Assembly (NCBI GenBank): GCA_963791225.1
Contig: CAWBRV010000008.1
Span: 1,421,590 to 1,485,589 of the forward strand
Direction of reading: 5' to 3'
Length of the DNA stretch: 64,000 nucleotides
Source: PALSA-612 sp963791225
GTDB taxonomy: Bacteria > Actinomycetota > Thermoleophilia > Gaiellales > Gaiellaceae
Part shown: positions 1 through 8,415 of the stretch, in pieces
Numbering within the stretch: the stretch's first letter is position 1
Layout of the letters: each line of letters starts with the position of its first letter
The notes under the pieces: model-generated
Seen by the model: only the letters and a program-made list of their open reading frames with translations
Database searches by the model: none
Told to the model about the DNA's origin: nothing
Made by a program: the position numbers and the translations under genes

Positions 1-37
1 GACCCTGGGGCCGATCGTCGAAGGGCTGATGCACTGA
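1..37 (+). CDS. kdpA: KdpA C-terminal end (partial)
   Basis: Only the last eleven codons are inside the window. They read TLGPIVEGLMH and then stop at 35-37. This resembles the conserved end of the KdpA potassium channel subunit, which finishes with LGP(V/I)VE. The stop overlaps the kdpC start by one base (TGATG), as expected for the next gene in a kdp operon. The call rests on this short tail plus the downstream kdpC and kdpB. Confidence 0.75.
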   Translation, partial: TLGPIVEGLMH

Positions 38-636
38 TGGACAAGGTCGTGCGCAACGTCGTTAGCTCCGTGGTCGCGATCGTCGTCATCACGGCCGTGT
101 TCGGCTTCGCCTTCCCTGCCCTGATGACCGGCTTCTCGCAGCTCGCCTTCGACCACGAGGCGAACGGCAGCCTGATCACGAAGAACGGCAAGGTCGTCGG
201 CTCGGAGCTCGCGGCTCAGGGGTTCACGAGGCCGCAGTACTTCCACGAGCGGCCGTCGGCGACTTCGCCCGCGTACAACGCCGACGGGACGACGTTCTCG
301 AACCTCGGCCCGACGAGCGCCGCGCTCCAGAAGCAGGTCCGGGACGCGATCGCCGCGATCCTCAAGCTCGAGCGGCCGTACAACCCGGGTCTGACCGTCC
401 ACGACATCCCCGTCGACGCCGTGACGACGTCCGGCTCGGGGATCGATCCCGACATCACTCCCGCCAACGCGCAGCTCCAGTCGCGGCGCGTCGCCGCGGT
501 CAGGCACATGAGCCTCGACCAGGTCGAGCAGCTCATCTCGGACAACACGGACGACCGCGCGCTCGGCTTTCTCGGCGAGGTGGGCGTCAACGTTCTGAAG
601 CTCAACCTCGCCCTCGACAACGCCCAGGGGAAGTAA
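37..636 (+). CDS. kdpC: Potassium-transporting ATPase subunit KdpC
   Basis: KdpC is the small single-span subunit of the KdpFABC high-affinity potassium pump and stabilises the KdpA-KdpB complex in the membrane. The 199-residue product has one N-terminal membrane segment at about residues 8-30. An extracytoplasmic domain follows, with the family signature around YFHERPSA and GSGIDPDITPANA. Length is normal (about 190). The ATG overlaps the kdpA stop and the stop lies four bases before kdpB. The gene order here is A-C-B, whereas the usual order is A-B-C, so kdpC has moved ahead of the ATPase gene. Identity is clear; only the order is unusual. Confidence 0.96.
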   Translation: MDKVVRNVVSSVVAIVVITAVFGFAFPALMTGFSQLAFDHEANGSLITKNGKVVGSELAAQGFTRPQYFHERPSATSPAYNADGTTFSNLGPTSAALQKQVRDAIAAILKLERPYNPGLTVHDIPVDAVTTSGSGIDPDITPANAQLQSRRVAAVRHMSLDQVEQLISDNTDDRALGFLGEVGVNVLKLNLALDNAQGK

Positions 637-640
637 GGAC

Positions 641-2701
641 ATGGCGCGCCGCGACACCAACATCTTCGAGCCTGCAATCGTCAAGCAGGCGATCCGCGAT
701 GCATTCCCGAAGCTCGATCCGCGGAGCCAGATCAAGAACCCGGTGATGTTCATCGTCGAGATCGGCAGCGTGATCACGACGATCATCTTCTTCCTCGACA
801 TCGCCCGGGGAACGACGTTCCAGCTCTGGTTCGTCGCCGCCATCTCGATCTGGCTCTGGCTGACGGTGCTGTTCGCCAACTTCGCCGAGGCGATCGCGGA
901 GGGCCGCGGGAAGGCGCAGGCGAACGCGTTGCGCGCGACCCGGACGACGACGGTCGCGAAGCGGCGTACCGAGAGCGGCGGGATCGAGGACGTGCCGGCG
1001 CCGGAGCTCCAGCGGGGCGACATCGTCGTCGTCGTCGCCGGGGAGATCATCCCCGCGGACGGCGAGATCATCGAGGGCGTCGGCTCCGTCGACGAGTCGG
1101 CGATCACGGGCGAGTCTGCACCGGTGATCCGTGAGGCGGGCGGCGACCGCTCGGCGGTCACGGGCGGGACGCGCCTGCTCTCGGACCAGCTCGTGATCGA
1201 GGTCACGCAGGAGCCGGGCAAGTCGTTCCTCGACCGGATGATCGCGCTCGTCGAGGGCGCCGAGCGGCGGAAGACGCCGAACGAGATCGCGCTCAACATC
1301 CTGCTCGCCGGCCTGACGATCACCTTCCTGGCCGCGGTCGTGACGCTGCAGCCGTACGCGATCTACGCCGGCTCTCCGCAGTCGCAGACCGTCCTGATCG
1401 CGCTGCTCGTAGCGCTGATCCCGACCACGATCGGCGCGCTGCTGTCTGCGATCGGCATCGCCGGGATGGACCGGCTCGTGCAGCGGAACGTCCTCGCGAT
1501 GTCCGGACGCGCGGTCGAGGCGGCCGGCGACGTGGACGTCCTGCTGCTCGACAAGACCGGCACGATCACGCTCGGCAACCGGCAGGCGTCCGAGTTCGTG
1601 CCCGTCGACGGCGTCGGCGACGTCGAGCTCGCCGAGGTGGCCCAGCTCGCGTCGCTCGCCGACGAGACGCCGGAGGGCCGCTCGATCGTCGTCCTCGCAA
1701 AGGAGAAGTACGGCCTTCGCGGCCGCGAGCTCTCGCCCCACGAGGCGACGTTCATCCCGTTCTCGGCCACCACTCGTATGAGCGGCGTCGACTACGACGG
1801 CCGTCAATTGCGCAAGGGCGCGGCCGACGCAGTCAAGCGCTTCGTCGAGGAGCAGGGCGGCCGCCCCCCCGCCCGACTCGACGAAGAGGTCGACAGGATC
1901 GCGCGGGCCGGCGGCACACCGCTCGTGGTCTCCCGGGACAACTTCATCCTCGGCGTGATCCACCTCAAGGACATCGTCAAGGGCGGCATGAACGAGCGCT
2001 TCGACGAGTTGCGCAAGATGGGCATCCGCACGGTGATGATCACCGGCGACAACCGTGTCACGGCCGCCGTGATCGCCGGCGAGGCGGGTGTCGACGACTT
2101 CCTCGCCGAGGCGACGCCCGAGAACAAGCTCGCGCTGATCAAGGACGAGCAGGGAAAGGGCCGCATGGTGGCGATGACCGGCGACGGCACGAACGACGCG
2201 CCCGCGCTCGCCCAGGCCGACGTCGGCGTGGCCATGAACACCGGTACGTCCGCCGCCAAGGAGGCCGGCAACATGGTCGACCTCGACTCGAATCCGACGA
2301 AGCTGATCGAGATCGTCGAGGTCGCGAAGCAGCAGCTGATCACGCGCGGCGCGCTGACCACGTTCTCGATCGCCAACGACGTCGCCAAGTACTTCGCGAT
2401 CCTGCCGGCGATGTTCGCCTTCACCTACGCTGCGCACCCGGGCGAGCGTGGGCCGCTCGACGCGCTGAACATCATGCACCTGGGCACGCCCAAGAGCGCG
2501 ATCCTGTCCGCGGTCATCTTCAACGCGCTGATCATCCCCGCGCTGATTCCGCTCGCCCTGCGCGGCGTCAAGTACCGGGCGATCGGCGCGACGGCGCTGC
2601 TCCGCCGCAACCTGCTCATCTACGGGCTCGGCGGCGTGATCCTGCCTTTCGTCGGGATCAAGCTGATCGACCTGATCGTCCACAACGTGTTCGGCGCCTA
2701 A
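641..2701 (+). CDS. kdpB: Potassium-transporting P-type ATPase subunit KdpB
   Basis: KdpB is the ATP-hydrolysing subunit of the Kdp potassium pump in the cytoplasmic membrane. All P-type ATPase signatures are present: TGES at residues 156-159 (actuator domain), the phosphorylation motif DKTGTIT with Asp304, the KGA nucleotide-site motif, TGDN in the hinge, and GDGTNDAP at about 514-521. Membrane segments lie at about 35-85, 210-265 and in the last 120 residues. At 686 residues it matches the family. The serine of TGES is the residue whose phosphorylation inhibits the E. coli enzyme, so the same control is possible. It follows kdpC by four bases, with no separate promoter seen. Confidence 0.97.
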   Translation: MARRDTNIFEPAIVKQAIRDAFPKLDPRSQIKNPVMFIVEIGSVITTIIFFLDIARGTTFQLWFVAAISIWLWLTVLFANFAEAIAEGRGKAQANALRATRTTTVAKRRTESGGIEDVPAPELQRGDIVVVVAGEIIPADGEIIEGVGSVDESAITGESAPVIREAGGDRSAVTGGTRLLSDQLVIEVTQEPGKSFLDRMIALVEGAERRKTPNEIALNILLAGLTITFLAAVVTLQPYAIYAGSPQSQTVLIALLVALIPTTIGALLSAIGIAGMDRLVQRNVLAMSGRAVEAAGDVDVLLLDKTGTITLGNRQASEFVPVDGVGDVELAEVAQLASLADETPEGRSIVVLAKEKYGLRGRELSPHEATFIPFSATTRMSGVDYDGRQLRKGAADAVKRFVEEQGGRPPARLDEEVDRIARAGGTPLVVSRDNFILGVIHLKDIVKGGMNERFDELRKMGIRTVMITGDNRVTAAVIAGEAGVDDFLAEATPENKLALIKDEQGKGRMVAMTGDGTNDAPALAQADVGVAMNTGTSAAKEAGNMVDLDSNPTKLIEIVEVAKQQLITRGALTTFSIANDVAKYFAILPAMFAFTYAAHPGERGPLDALNIMHLGTPKSAILSAVIFNALIIPALIPLALRGVKYRAIGATALLRRNLLIYGLGGVILPFVGIKLIDLIVHNVFGA

Positions 2702-2713
2702 GGTGGCGACGGA

Positions 2714-3802
2714 ATGCCAGGCCGCTACCGGATCCTGCTCGGGATGGCTCCCGGCGTCGGGAAGACCTACCGGATGCTGCAGGAGGGGCGGCAGGCGAAG
2801 GCGGAAGGCCGTGACGTCGTGATCGGGTACCTCGAGCCGCACGACCGGCCCGAGACCGCCGCGCTCGCCGAGGGGCTGGAGACGGTGCCCCGGCTCCGCG
2901 CCGTCCACGGTGGGCTCGAGCTGGAGGAGATCGACGTCGACGCGGTGATCGCCCGCGCGCCCGAGCTGGCGCTGATCGACGAGCTCGCGCACACGAACGC
3001 GCCCGGATCGCGGCACGAGAAGCGCTTCCAGGACATCGAGGACGTGCTCGCGGCCGGCATCGACGTGATCTCGACGGTGAACATCCAGCACCTCGAGAGC
3101 CTGAACGACTCGATCTTCGAGCTGACGGGCGTGCGCGTCCGCGAGACCTTCCCCGACGGGATCCTCGACGAGGCCGACGAGGTGGTGCTCGTCGATCTGA
3201 GCCCCGAATCGCTGCAGGACCGCATGCGGGCCGGCAAGGTCTACAAGCCGGAGCGCGCGGAGGTGGCGCTGCAGAACTTCTTCCGGCTCGACAACCTCGG
3301 CGCGCTCCGGGAGCTGGCGCTGCGTGAGCTGGCCGAGGACGTCGAGGCGAGGCGGCGGCCGGCGCTGCTCGACCCGCTCAGCCAGCAGGCCGTGGCCGAG
3401 CGGGTGCTGGCGCTCGTCGAGCCGCAGCCGAAATCGCAGCGCATCATCCGACGGGCCTGGCGCTCCGCCCAGCGGCTCGGCGCCGAGATCGACGCGATCT
3501 GGGTGCGCAAGCCTGGGCAGGAGCCGACGGAGGAGGAGGCGACGCAGCTCGCTGCGCTTCGGCGTCTCTCCTCGATGCTCGGCGTGCATTTCCTCGAGGT
3601 GGAGGGCGACGACCTGGTCGAGGCGGTGCGCCGCTTCGCGCACGACCGCGGCTCGACCTACATCATCGTCGGCACGCCCGACGAGCGGCGCCGTGTCGAA
3701 ATCCTGCGCGGGTCGCTGCTCTCGCGGATGGTGCGCGAGCTTCCCGGCATCGACATCCGCGTGGTCACGGACCGCGCGCTTCGGGAGGGGGTGTCCGAGT
3801 GA
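2714..3802 (+). CDS. kdpD: KdpD-type sensor domain protein without histidine kinase
   Basis: The 362-residue product contains only the N-terminal half of KdpD. It has a Walker A motif (GMAPGVGKT, residues 10-18), the KdpD hallmark around DELAHTNAPGSRHEKRFQD, and a C-terminal universal-stress-like domain from about residue 235. It then stops: there are no four membrane helices, GAF domain or histidine kinase. Stand-alone KdpD N-domains are known in some cyanobacteria and other bacteria. It sits 12 bases after kdpB and overlaps the next gene by four bases (GTGA). It may sense c-di-AMP or ions, or set Kdp activity directly. No kinase or kdpE is in this window, so the partner is unknown. Confidence 0.9.
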   Translation: MPGRYRILLGMAPGVGKTYRMLQEGRQAKAEGRDVVIGYLEPHDRPETAALAEGLETVPRLRAVHGGLELEEIDVDAVIARAPELALIDELAHTNAPGSRHEKRFQDIEDVLAAGIDVISTVNIQHLESLNDSIFELTGVRVRETFPDGILDEADEVVLVDLSPESLQDRMRAGKVYKPERAEVALQNFFRLDNLGALRELALRELAEDVEARRRPALLDPLSQQAVAERVLALVEPQPKSQRIIRRAWRSAQRLGAEIDAIWVRKPGQEPTEEEATQLAALRRLSSMLGVHFLEVEGDDLVEAVRRFAHDRGSTYIIVGTPDERRRVEILRGSLLSRMVRELPGIDIRVVTDRALREGVSE

Positions 3803-4284
3803 ATCCGTTCCGCAGACGCCCGTCGGCCCGCCCGGGTGCGAAGCGCCTGCTCGTCCCGTTCACGCGCGGGCATCTCGATCCCGACGTTCTGGCCGCGGCC
3901 ATTCGCATCGCGCGGGCCGAGGACGCCACCCTGGTTCCCGCCTACCTCGTCGTCACCCGGTTCGAGTTCTCGCTCGACGCGCCGATGCACCAGCAGGTCG
4001 ACATGGCGATGCCGCTCCTCGAGGCCGTCGAGAACGCGGCGTTGAAGGCCGGCGTCCCCGTCGACGCGCGGATCGAGAGCGGGCGAACGCCGATCCACGC
4101 GCTGCAGCGCCTCTGGTGCGCAGAGTCCTTCGACCGGATCGTCGTGCCGGCGCCGACCGGGCGCGAGCCAGGGTTCGCGCCCAAGGACCTGCTCTGGATC
4201 CTTACGCACGCACCGAGCGAGACGGTGATCCTGCGCCCGCAGCCCGAGCACGCGCTCGAGCTGGTTCACGCCGTGGCCGTGTAG
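3799..4284 (+). CDS. Universal stress protein family (UspA-like)
   Basis: This 161-residue protein has an alpha/beta layout with LLVPFTRGHLDP at the start and RIVVPAPTGRE near the end, as in UspA domains. The usual nucleotide-binding G-x2-G-x9-G-(S/T) motif is not clearly present, so ATP binding is doubtful. The GTG start overlaps the stop of the KdpD-like gene, so the two are probably translationally coupled. As the last gene of the kdp operon it may act with the USP-like part of the KdpD fragment, as though a full KdpD input module had been split in two. That link is inference. Confidence 0.75.
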   Translation: MNPFRRRPSARPGAKRLLVPFTRGHLDPDVLAAAIRIARAEDATLVPAYLVVTRFEFSLDAPMHQQVDMAMPLLEAVENAALKAGVPVDARIESGRTPIHALQRLWCAESFDRIVVPAPTGREPGFAPKDLLWILTHAPSETVILRPQPEHALELVHAVAV

Positions 4285-4303
4285 AGGCGCCGGGCGCCGC
4301 TAG

Positions 4304-4309
4304 TAGGGT
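4304..4309 (+). promoter_or_regulatory. Probable -10 box for the M24 gene
   Basis: TAGGGT ends eight bases before the ATG at 4318 and there is no Shine-Dalgarno sequence. This fits the leaderless pattern seen at many genes in the window. No clear -35 box was seen. Confidence 0.45.
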
Positions 4310-4317
4310 AGGCGCCC

Positions 4318-5511
4318 ATGCTGACCGAGACCGGCATCCCGTCGGCTGAGCCCGAAGCGCGTCGCGGCCGCTTGCTGGACCACGTGCGCGAGCGCGGGCT
4401 CTCGGGCTGCGTGCTCTTCGACGAGCACTACATCCGCTACTTCACGAACTTCTGGTTCCTCGCGACCGAGCGGCCGGTCGCCCTGACGATCGACGCGGCC
4501 GGCGAGATGGTGGTCTTCGTCCCCGACTTCGAGGTCGAGCGCGTCCGCGCGGAGACGGCCTTCGAGCGCATCGAGTCCTATCCCGAGTACCCGGGCCTCG
4601 AGCACCCGATGCTGATCCTGCGCGCACTGCTGGCCGACATGGGGATCCGCGGCGCGATCGGCGCCGACCAGGACGGCTACCCGGGCATCCTCGGCTACGA
4701 GGGGCCGCCGCTGAGCGAGGTGACGGAGAGCCGCGTCGAGATCGTCGCGCCCTTCGTCGAGAGCCTGATGGTCCGCAAGAGCGAGGCCGAGGTCGCACTC
4801 ATCCGGGAGAGCGCCCGCTGGTGCGCCCACGCCCACCGGCTCTTGCAGGACGCGTCGCGTCCGGGTGCGACCGAGGCGGAGGCCGCGCTCCATGCCGGGC
4901 ACGAGGCGACCCTCGCCATGCTGAAGGACATCGGGCCCTCGTACGCCGGCCAGCTGGCGTCGTCGGACGGCGTCTCGGCCGGCTACCGCGGACAGATCGG
5001 GACGCGCAGCTCGTGGGCGCACGCCGTCGCGCACAACATCGAGTTCCGGGCGGGCGACGTGCTCGTGACCGAGACGAGCGCGCCGATCTGGGGCTACAAC
5101 GCCGAGCTCGAGCGGGCGCTCGTCGTCGGAGAGCCGACCGACCAGATGCGACGCCTGTTCGACCATATGCTCGCGGCGCAGCAGGTGGCGTTCAAGACGC
5201 TGCGGAGGGGCGTGACGTGCGCGGTCGTCGACGCCGCGGTGCTCGCGTACTTCGAGGCGCACGGCCTGCTCGCGAACTGGCGCCAGCACACGGGCCACGC
5301 GATCGGCCTGCGCAACCACGAGGCGCCGTTCCTGGACATCGGCGACCACACGGCGATCGAGCCGGGGATGGTGTTCACGATCGAGCCGGGCGTCTACGCG
5401 AGCGACCTCGGCGGCTTCCGCCACTCGGACACGGTCGTCGTGACCGAGGACGGGATCGACGTGCTCACGGACTACCCGAGCGACATCGAGAGCCTGACGA
5501 TCCCGGTCTAG
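4318..5511 (+). CDS. M24-family hydrolase with altered metal ligands
   Basis: The 397-residue protein has the two-domain creatinase/prolidase layout: an N-terminal domain to about residue 155 and a C-terminal pita-bread domain. The active-site histidines (GHAIGLRNHEAP) and one glutamate (FTIEPGVY) are kept. The other ligands are changed. The two aspartates expected around GY are glutamates (VTETSAP and GYNAELERA), and the last glutamate is serine (FRHSDTVVV). Metal-free relatives such as creatinase also lose ligands, so it may not be a classical metallopeptidase. Creatinase-like or ectoine-hydrolase-like activity on a small amide is possible. It is a single gene ending at a strong bidirectional hairpin. 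Confidence 0.8.
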   Translation: MLTETGIPSAEPEARRGRLLDHVRERGLSGCVLFDEHYIRYFTNFWFLATERPVALTIDAAGEMVVFVPDFEVERVRAETAFERIESYPEYPGLEHPMLILRALLADMGIRGAIGADQDGYPGILGYEGPPLSEVTESRVEIVAPFVESLMVRKSEAEVALIRESARWCAHAHRLLQDASRPGATEAEAALHAGHEATLAMLKDIGPSYAGQLASSDGVSAGYRGQIGTRSSWAHAVAHNIEFRAGDVLVTETSAPIWGYNAELERALVVGEPTDQMRRLFDHMLAAQQVAFKTLRRGVTCAVVDAAVLAYFEAHGLLANWRQHTGHAIGLRNHEAPFLDIGDHTAIEPGMVFTIEPGVYASDLGGFRHSDTVVVTEDGIDVLTDYPSDIESLTIPV

Positions 5512-5520
5512 AGCCGCGTC

Positions 5521-5550
5521 GGCAGGGCCCCGTCGCTGCGGGGCCCTGCC
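5521..5550. terminator. Bidirectional hairpin terminator
   Basis: A perfect 12-bp stem (GGCAGGGCCCCG paired with its complement) has a 6-base loop and lies between two convergent genes. There is no long T-run, which is common at high GC. Confidence 0.75.
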
Positions 5551-5568
5551 GTTCGGGTGAAGGGTCGC

Positions 5569-5997
5569 TCAGCGCGTTTCGACGCCGACGACGGTGAACG
5601 ACTTGTCGACGTAGACGGTGACGGGCGTGCCGTCCGCCTTGACCATGTGCGCTTCGTAGGCCGCATGGCCGTCGGCGTCCGTCTCGACGCGGACGACGGT
5701 GGCGCCGCTGCCGACCTTGGCCAGCGCGACCTGCTGGACCTTGGCCGCGGTGTCACCCGTCAGCAGCGTCTCGTCGCTCCGCTGGTGGCCCCACGGATCC
5801 TGGGCGGTTGCTCCCGGCGGCGCCGCGGGTGCCTGTGACGGCGCCGTGGTCGACGGGGCGGCGGTCGACGCCGTGGCGCTCGGGGTCGAGCCCGAGCCCG
5901 ATGCCGCACTCGCGATGCCGTAGCTCCCGAGTGCGACGCCGACGACGACGGCCGCGACGACCAGGCCTCGCGGCACCGCCCGGTTCTTCTTGTCCAT
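5569..5997 (-). CDS. Membrane-anchored PepSY-domain protein
   Basis: The product is 142 residues. A basic N-terminus and a hydrophobic segment at about residues 13-33 (VVAAVVVGVALGSYGIASA) act as a signal peptide or anchor. A Ser/Thr/Ala/Pro-rich linker follows to about residue 75, then a compact C-terminal domain (VALAKVGSGATVVRVETD, then TVYVDKSFTVVGVET) that matches a PepSY fold. PepSY domains are often thought to inhibit proteases outside the membrane. An upstream ATG would add 15 residues, but AAGGAG sits just before the ATG at 5997, which decides the start. It appears to be a single gene. Confidence 0.75.
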   Translation of the reverse strand: MDKKNRAVPRGLVVAAVVVGVALGSYGIASAASGSGSTPSATASTAAPSTTAPSQAPAAPPGATAQDPWGHQRSDETLLTGDTAAKVQQVALAKVGSGATVVRVETDADGHAAYEAHMVKADGTPVTVYVDKSFTVVGVETR

Positions 5998-6117
5998 CGG
6001 AGGACTCCTTTCGTCTCGTTGGCGCGTCCGGATCGAACGCACTCCAAGCGTGCGCCCCCGGGCTGAGCAGCCCGTGGGCGCAAGCTGTGAGTTCGATTGG
6101 AGTCCTGTTACGGCCGA

Positions 6118-6474
6118 CTAGCCGGCCGAGGAGTCCTGCTGCCAGAGGTGGAAGGCGTTCCCCTCGCTGTCGTGGCAGGCCGCGAACCAGCCGTGGCCGG
6201 GCACCGGCATCTTGGCCTCGGCGTCGCCGCCGAGGTCGCGAACCTCCGCCGAGCTCGCGTCGATGTCGTCGGTTGCGAAGTAGAAGTTGGGATGGCCGCT
6301 GCGATCCTCGGCCGGGAACACCGCCGTTCCCATGCTCTCGCTCGCCTGCGCCATCCGGTAATCCATCTCGGGCATCGCGGCCTGGAAGTCCCAGCCGAAC
6401 AGGCCGTTCCAGAACCGCTGCGCCCGGTCGGCATCTCCCGCCGGGAACTCGACGTGGACGATCTCGCCGGCCAT
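6118..6474 (-). CDS. VOC (glyoxalase/bleomycin resistance-like) protein
   Basis: This 118-residue single-domain protein starts at MAGEIVHVEFP after a good AAGGAG ribosome site. It has the VOC pattern: HVEFPAGDADRAQRFWNGLFGW at the start and GWFAACHDSEGNAFHLWQQD at the end. Metal-site candidates are the first His, a central His in GHPNFYF and the last Glu/His region. The family includes dioxygenases, glyoxalases and resistance proteins, so the substrate cannot be named. Longer upstream reading in frame is not supported by codon use or a ribosome site. Confidence 0.8.
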   Translation of the reverse strand: MAGEIVHVEFPAGDADRAQRFWNGLFGWDFQAAMPEMDYRMAQASESMGTAVFPAEDRSGHPNFYFATDDIDASSAEVRDLGGDAEAKMPVPGHGWFAACHDSEGNAFHLWQQDSSAG

Positions 6475-6506
6475 GGTGCTCCTTTCCTCGCTGGTCGGAG
6501 AGAACC

Positions 6507-7448
6507 CTAGTTGCGGAGCATCGCCGCGAGACCGCGGACACCGGTCGTGTCGAGCACCTCGTAACGGTGGAGGGCGAACGGCGTCGCCGCTCTCTGCGCC
6601 GAGCCAGGCTCGGTCGTCACGGCGAGGACGTATCCCGCCTGGTGGACGAGCGACTCCGTCCGCTCGTCGAACCGGCCGGCCGGGTAGGCGAACCACTGCA
6701 CCGGATGGCCGAGGTGCCGTTCGAGCGCGAGCCGCGACTGGATCAGCTCCTGGAGCGCCGCCGGGTCGGTGAGCCGCGGGAGTTCCGCGTGGCTGACCGT
6801 GTGCGAGCCGATCTCGACGCCGTCCTTCTCCAGCGCTTTCAGCTGCGCCCAGCTCAGGAAGCTGACGTCGGAGCCGGAGATCCGTCCCGTGATCACGTAG
6901 GCGGTCGCGGGCATGCCCAGGCGTGCGAGCACCGGTGCGGCGTTCGCGAGCACGTCGCGGTAGCCGTCGTCGAACGTGATCACGACCGGTTTCGCCGGCA
7001 GACGCTTGCCCTGCTCGAGCGCCGCGAAGAGCTGCTGCTGCGTGACCGCGTGAAAGCGGTGCGCGTGGAGCCAGCGCATTTGCGCGGCGAAGTCGGCCGG
7101 CGCGACCGTGAGCGAGCGCGTGATCGCCGGCAGGCTGGGACGGAGCCTGTCGATGCGGTGGTACATGAGGATCGGCACGCCCAGCGTCCGCGACGGCAGG
7201 GTCGCGGGGAGGGCGAGTCGGCTGATCGGCGCCGGCGCGGCAGGGTGGATGGACGGCCTCGACGCGTGGGTCGGGGCCGGAACCGTGCGCGGCTCGGGTG
7301 CCGAGGCCGCCTTCCCGCCGCCGCGGAGCCCGAGGAAGAGCCCGAGCCCGAGCGCGACGGCGAGCAGCGCGATGATTCCGAGCCGCCGCCTCCTGGCCCG
7401 GCGCCGATTCTCGAGCCGCCGCTGGAGCCGCGCGTCCTGCGTCAGCAT
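6507..7448 (-). CDS. Polysaccharide deacetylase (CE4, NodB domain), membrane anchored
   Basis: This 313-residue protein starts with a basic stretch and one hydrophobic anchor (about residues 24-42), then a Pro/Ala linker, then a NodB domain. Catalytic signatures are visible: TFDDGYRDV (catalytic base and metal Asp) and SHTVSH (the metal-binding histidine pair). AYPAGRFDERT follows as the later conserved loop. ILMYHRI before the domain is typical of the peptidoglycan or poly-GlcNAc deacetylase subgroup. It probably acts outside the membrane on wall or capsule glycan. A -10-like TAGAGT sits six bases before the ATG, so the mRNA is probably leaderless. Confidence 0.88.
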   Translation of the reverse strand: MLTQDARLQRRLENRRRARRRRLGIIALLAVALGLGLFLGLRGGGKAASAPEPRTVPAPTHASRPSIHPAAPAPISRLALPATLPSRTLGVPILMYHRIDRLRPSLPAITRSLTVAPADFAAQMRWLHAHRFHAVTQQQLFAALEQGKRLPAKPVVITFDDGYRDVLANAAPVLARLGMPATAYVITGRISGSDVSFLSWAQLKALEKDGVEIGSHTVSHAELPRLTDPAALQELIQSRLALERHLGHPVQWFAYPAGRFDERTESLVHQAGYVLAVTTEPGSAQRAATPFALHRYEVLDTTGVRGLAAMLRN

Positions 7449-7454
7449 CGATCG

Positions 7455-7460
7455 ACTCTA
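7455..7460 (-). promoter_or_regulatory. Probable -10 box for the deacetylase gene
   Basis: Read on the minus strand the box is TAGAGT, six bases before the ATG at 7448. No ribosome site is present, which fits leaderless transcription. Confidence 0.5.
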
Positions 7461-7607
7461 GCTCTCCGCGCGGTCGTTGACAGTCGGGTTCGAGCCGACG
7501 ATCATGGCCGCGTGTAAGTCCTCGCTCGCAGCTCCAGACCGACCGTGTCTCGCCTGCGCCTCCCCGCGAGGTCGTCGGGCGAGCGAGAGACGACCGAAGG
7601 AGTAAAC

Positions 7608-8402
7608 GTGAGCATCACCCCTCAGACGTGGCACTACGGGCTCGTCGCCGAATGGTGGTCCCAGTTCAGTCTCGACGGGCCGGAGATCGACTATTTCGGC
7701 AGTTTCGTCGAGGCCGGTCAACCGGCCCTCGATGCCGGTTGCGGCACGGGCCGGTTGCTACTGCCCTGGCTCCGGGCCGGATTCGACGTCGACGGATGCG
7801 ACGTCTCCGCCGACATGATCGCCGTCTGCCGCGAGCGCGCGCGGCGGGAGGGCTTCGAGCCGACGCTCCTCGTCGGGCCGCTGCACGAGCTGGAGCCGCC
7901 GCGCAGCTACCGCACGATCGTCGCCTGCGGGGTGTTCGGCCTCGGCAGCACCCGGGCGCAGGACGAGGAGGCGCTCCGCCGGTTCCACTGCTTCCTCGAG
8001 CCGGGTGGGACGCTGCTGCTCGACAACGAGGTTCCGTACTCGAACCCGGAGCTTTGGCAGCACTGGACGAAGGACGAGCGCGAACGGCTTCCCGAGCCGT
8101 GGCCGCCGCCCGAGGAGCGCGAGCGCGCGCCGGACGGCACCGAGTACGCGCTCCGCGCGCGTGTCTTCGACGCCGATCCGCTCGATCAGACGCTCACGCT
8201 CGAGATACACGCCGAGCGATGGCGCGACGGTCAACTCGATGCAGAGGAGAAGCACGCGCTCTTGCACCGTTGGTACTTCCGGGACGAACTGCTCTTGATG
8301 CTCGCCCGCGCCGGATTCACCGAGGTCGACGTGCGCGGGGACCACACCGACGGCGAGCCGACGGTGGACAGCGAGTTCCTGGTCTACATCGCCAGGCGGT
8401 GA
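7608..8402 (+). CDS. Class I SAM-dependent methyltransferase
   Basis: The product is 264 residues. The SAM-binding motif LDAGCGTGRLLLPWL lies at about residues 43-57, followed by the acidic VDGCDVSADMIAVC ribose-binding region. EPGGTLLLDNEVPY is the motif III/IV area. The C-terminal half (RWYFRDELLLMLARAGF and EVDVRGD) is typical of small-molecule or protein methyltransferases. GTG at 7608 is chosen because AAGGAG lies six bases before it; an upstream GTG would add 21 uncharacteristic residues. It is convergent with the HMG-CoA lyase locus. The substrate is unknown. Confidence 0.8.
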   Translation: MSITPQTWHYGLVAEWWSQFSLDGPEIDYFGSFVEAGQPALDAGCGTGRLLLPWLRAGFDVDGCDVSADMIAVCRERARREGFEPTLLVGPLHELEPPRSYRTIVACGVFGLGSTRAQDEEALRRFHCFLEPGGTLLLDNEVPYSNPELWQHWTKDERERLPEPWPPPEERERAPDGTEYALRARVFDADPLDQTLTLEIHAERWRDGQLDAEEKHALLHRWYFRDELLLMLARAGFTEVDVRGDHTDGEPTVDSEFLVYIARR

Positions 8403-8415
8403 GAGGACGCGACGG

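Noticed and set aside
602..3643. A 1013-residue reading frame antisense to kdpB and kdpD
   Set aside because: It is a GC-driven artefact: the composition is extreme (Arg, Asp, Leu), no domain is seen, and it opposes clear Kdp genes.
7481..7500. A tRNA T-arm-like stem (GTCGG-GTTCGAG-CCGAC)
   Set aside because: No acceptor, D or anticodon arms match nearby, so it is not a tRNA, and I see no attachment site.
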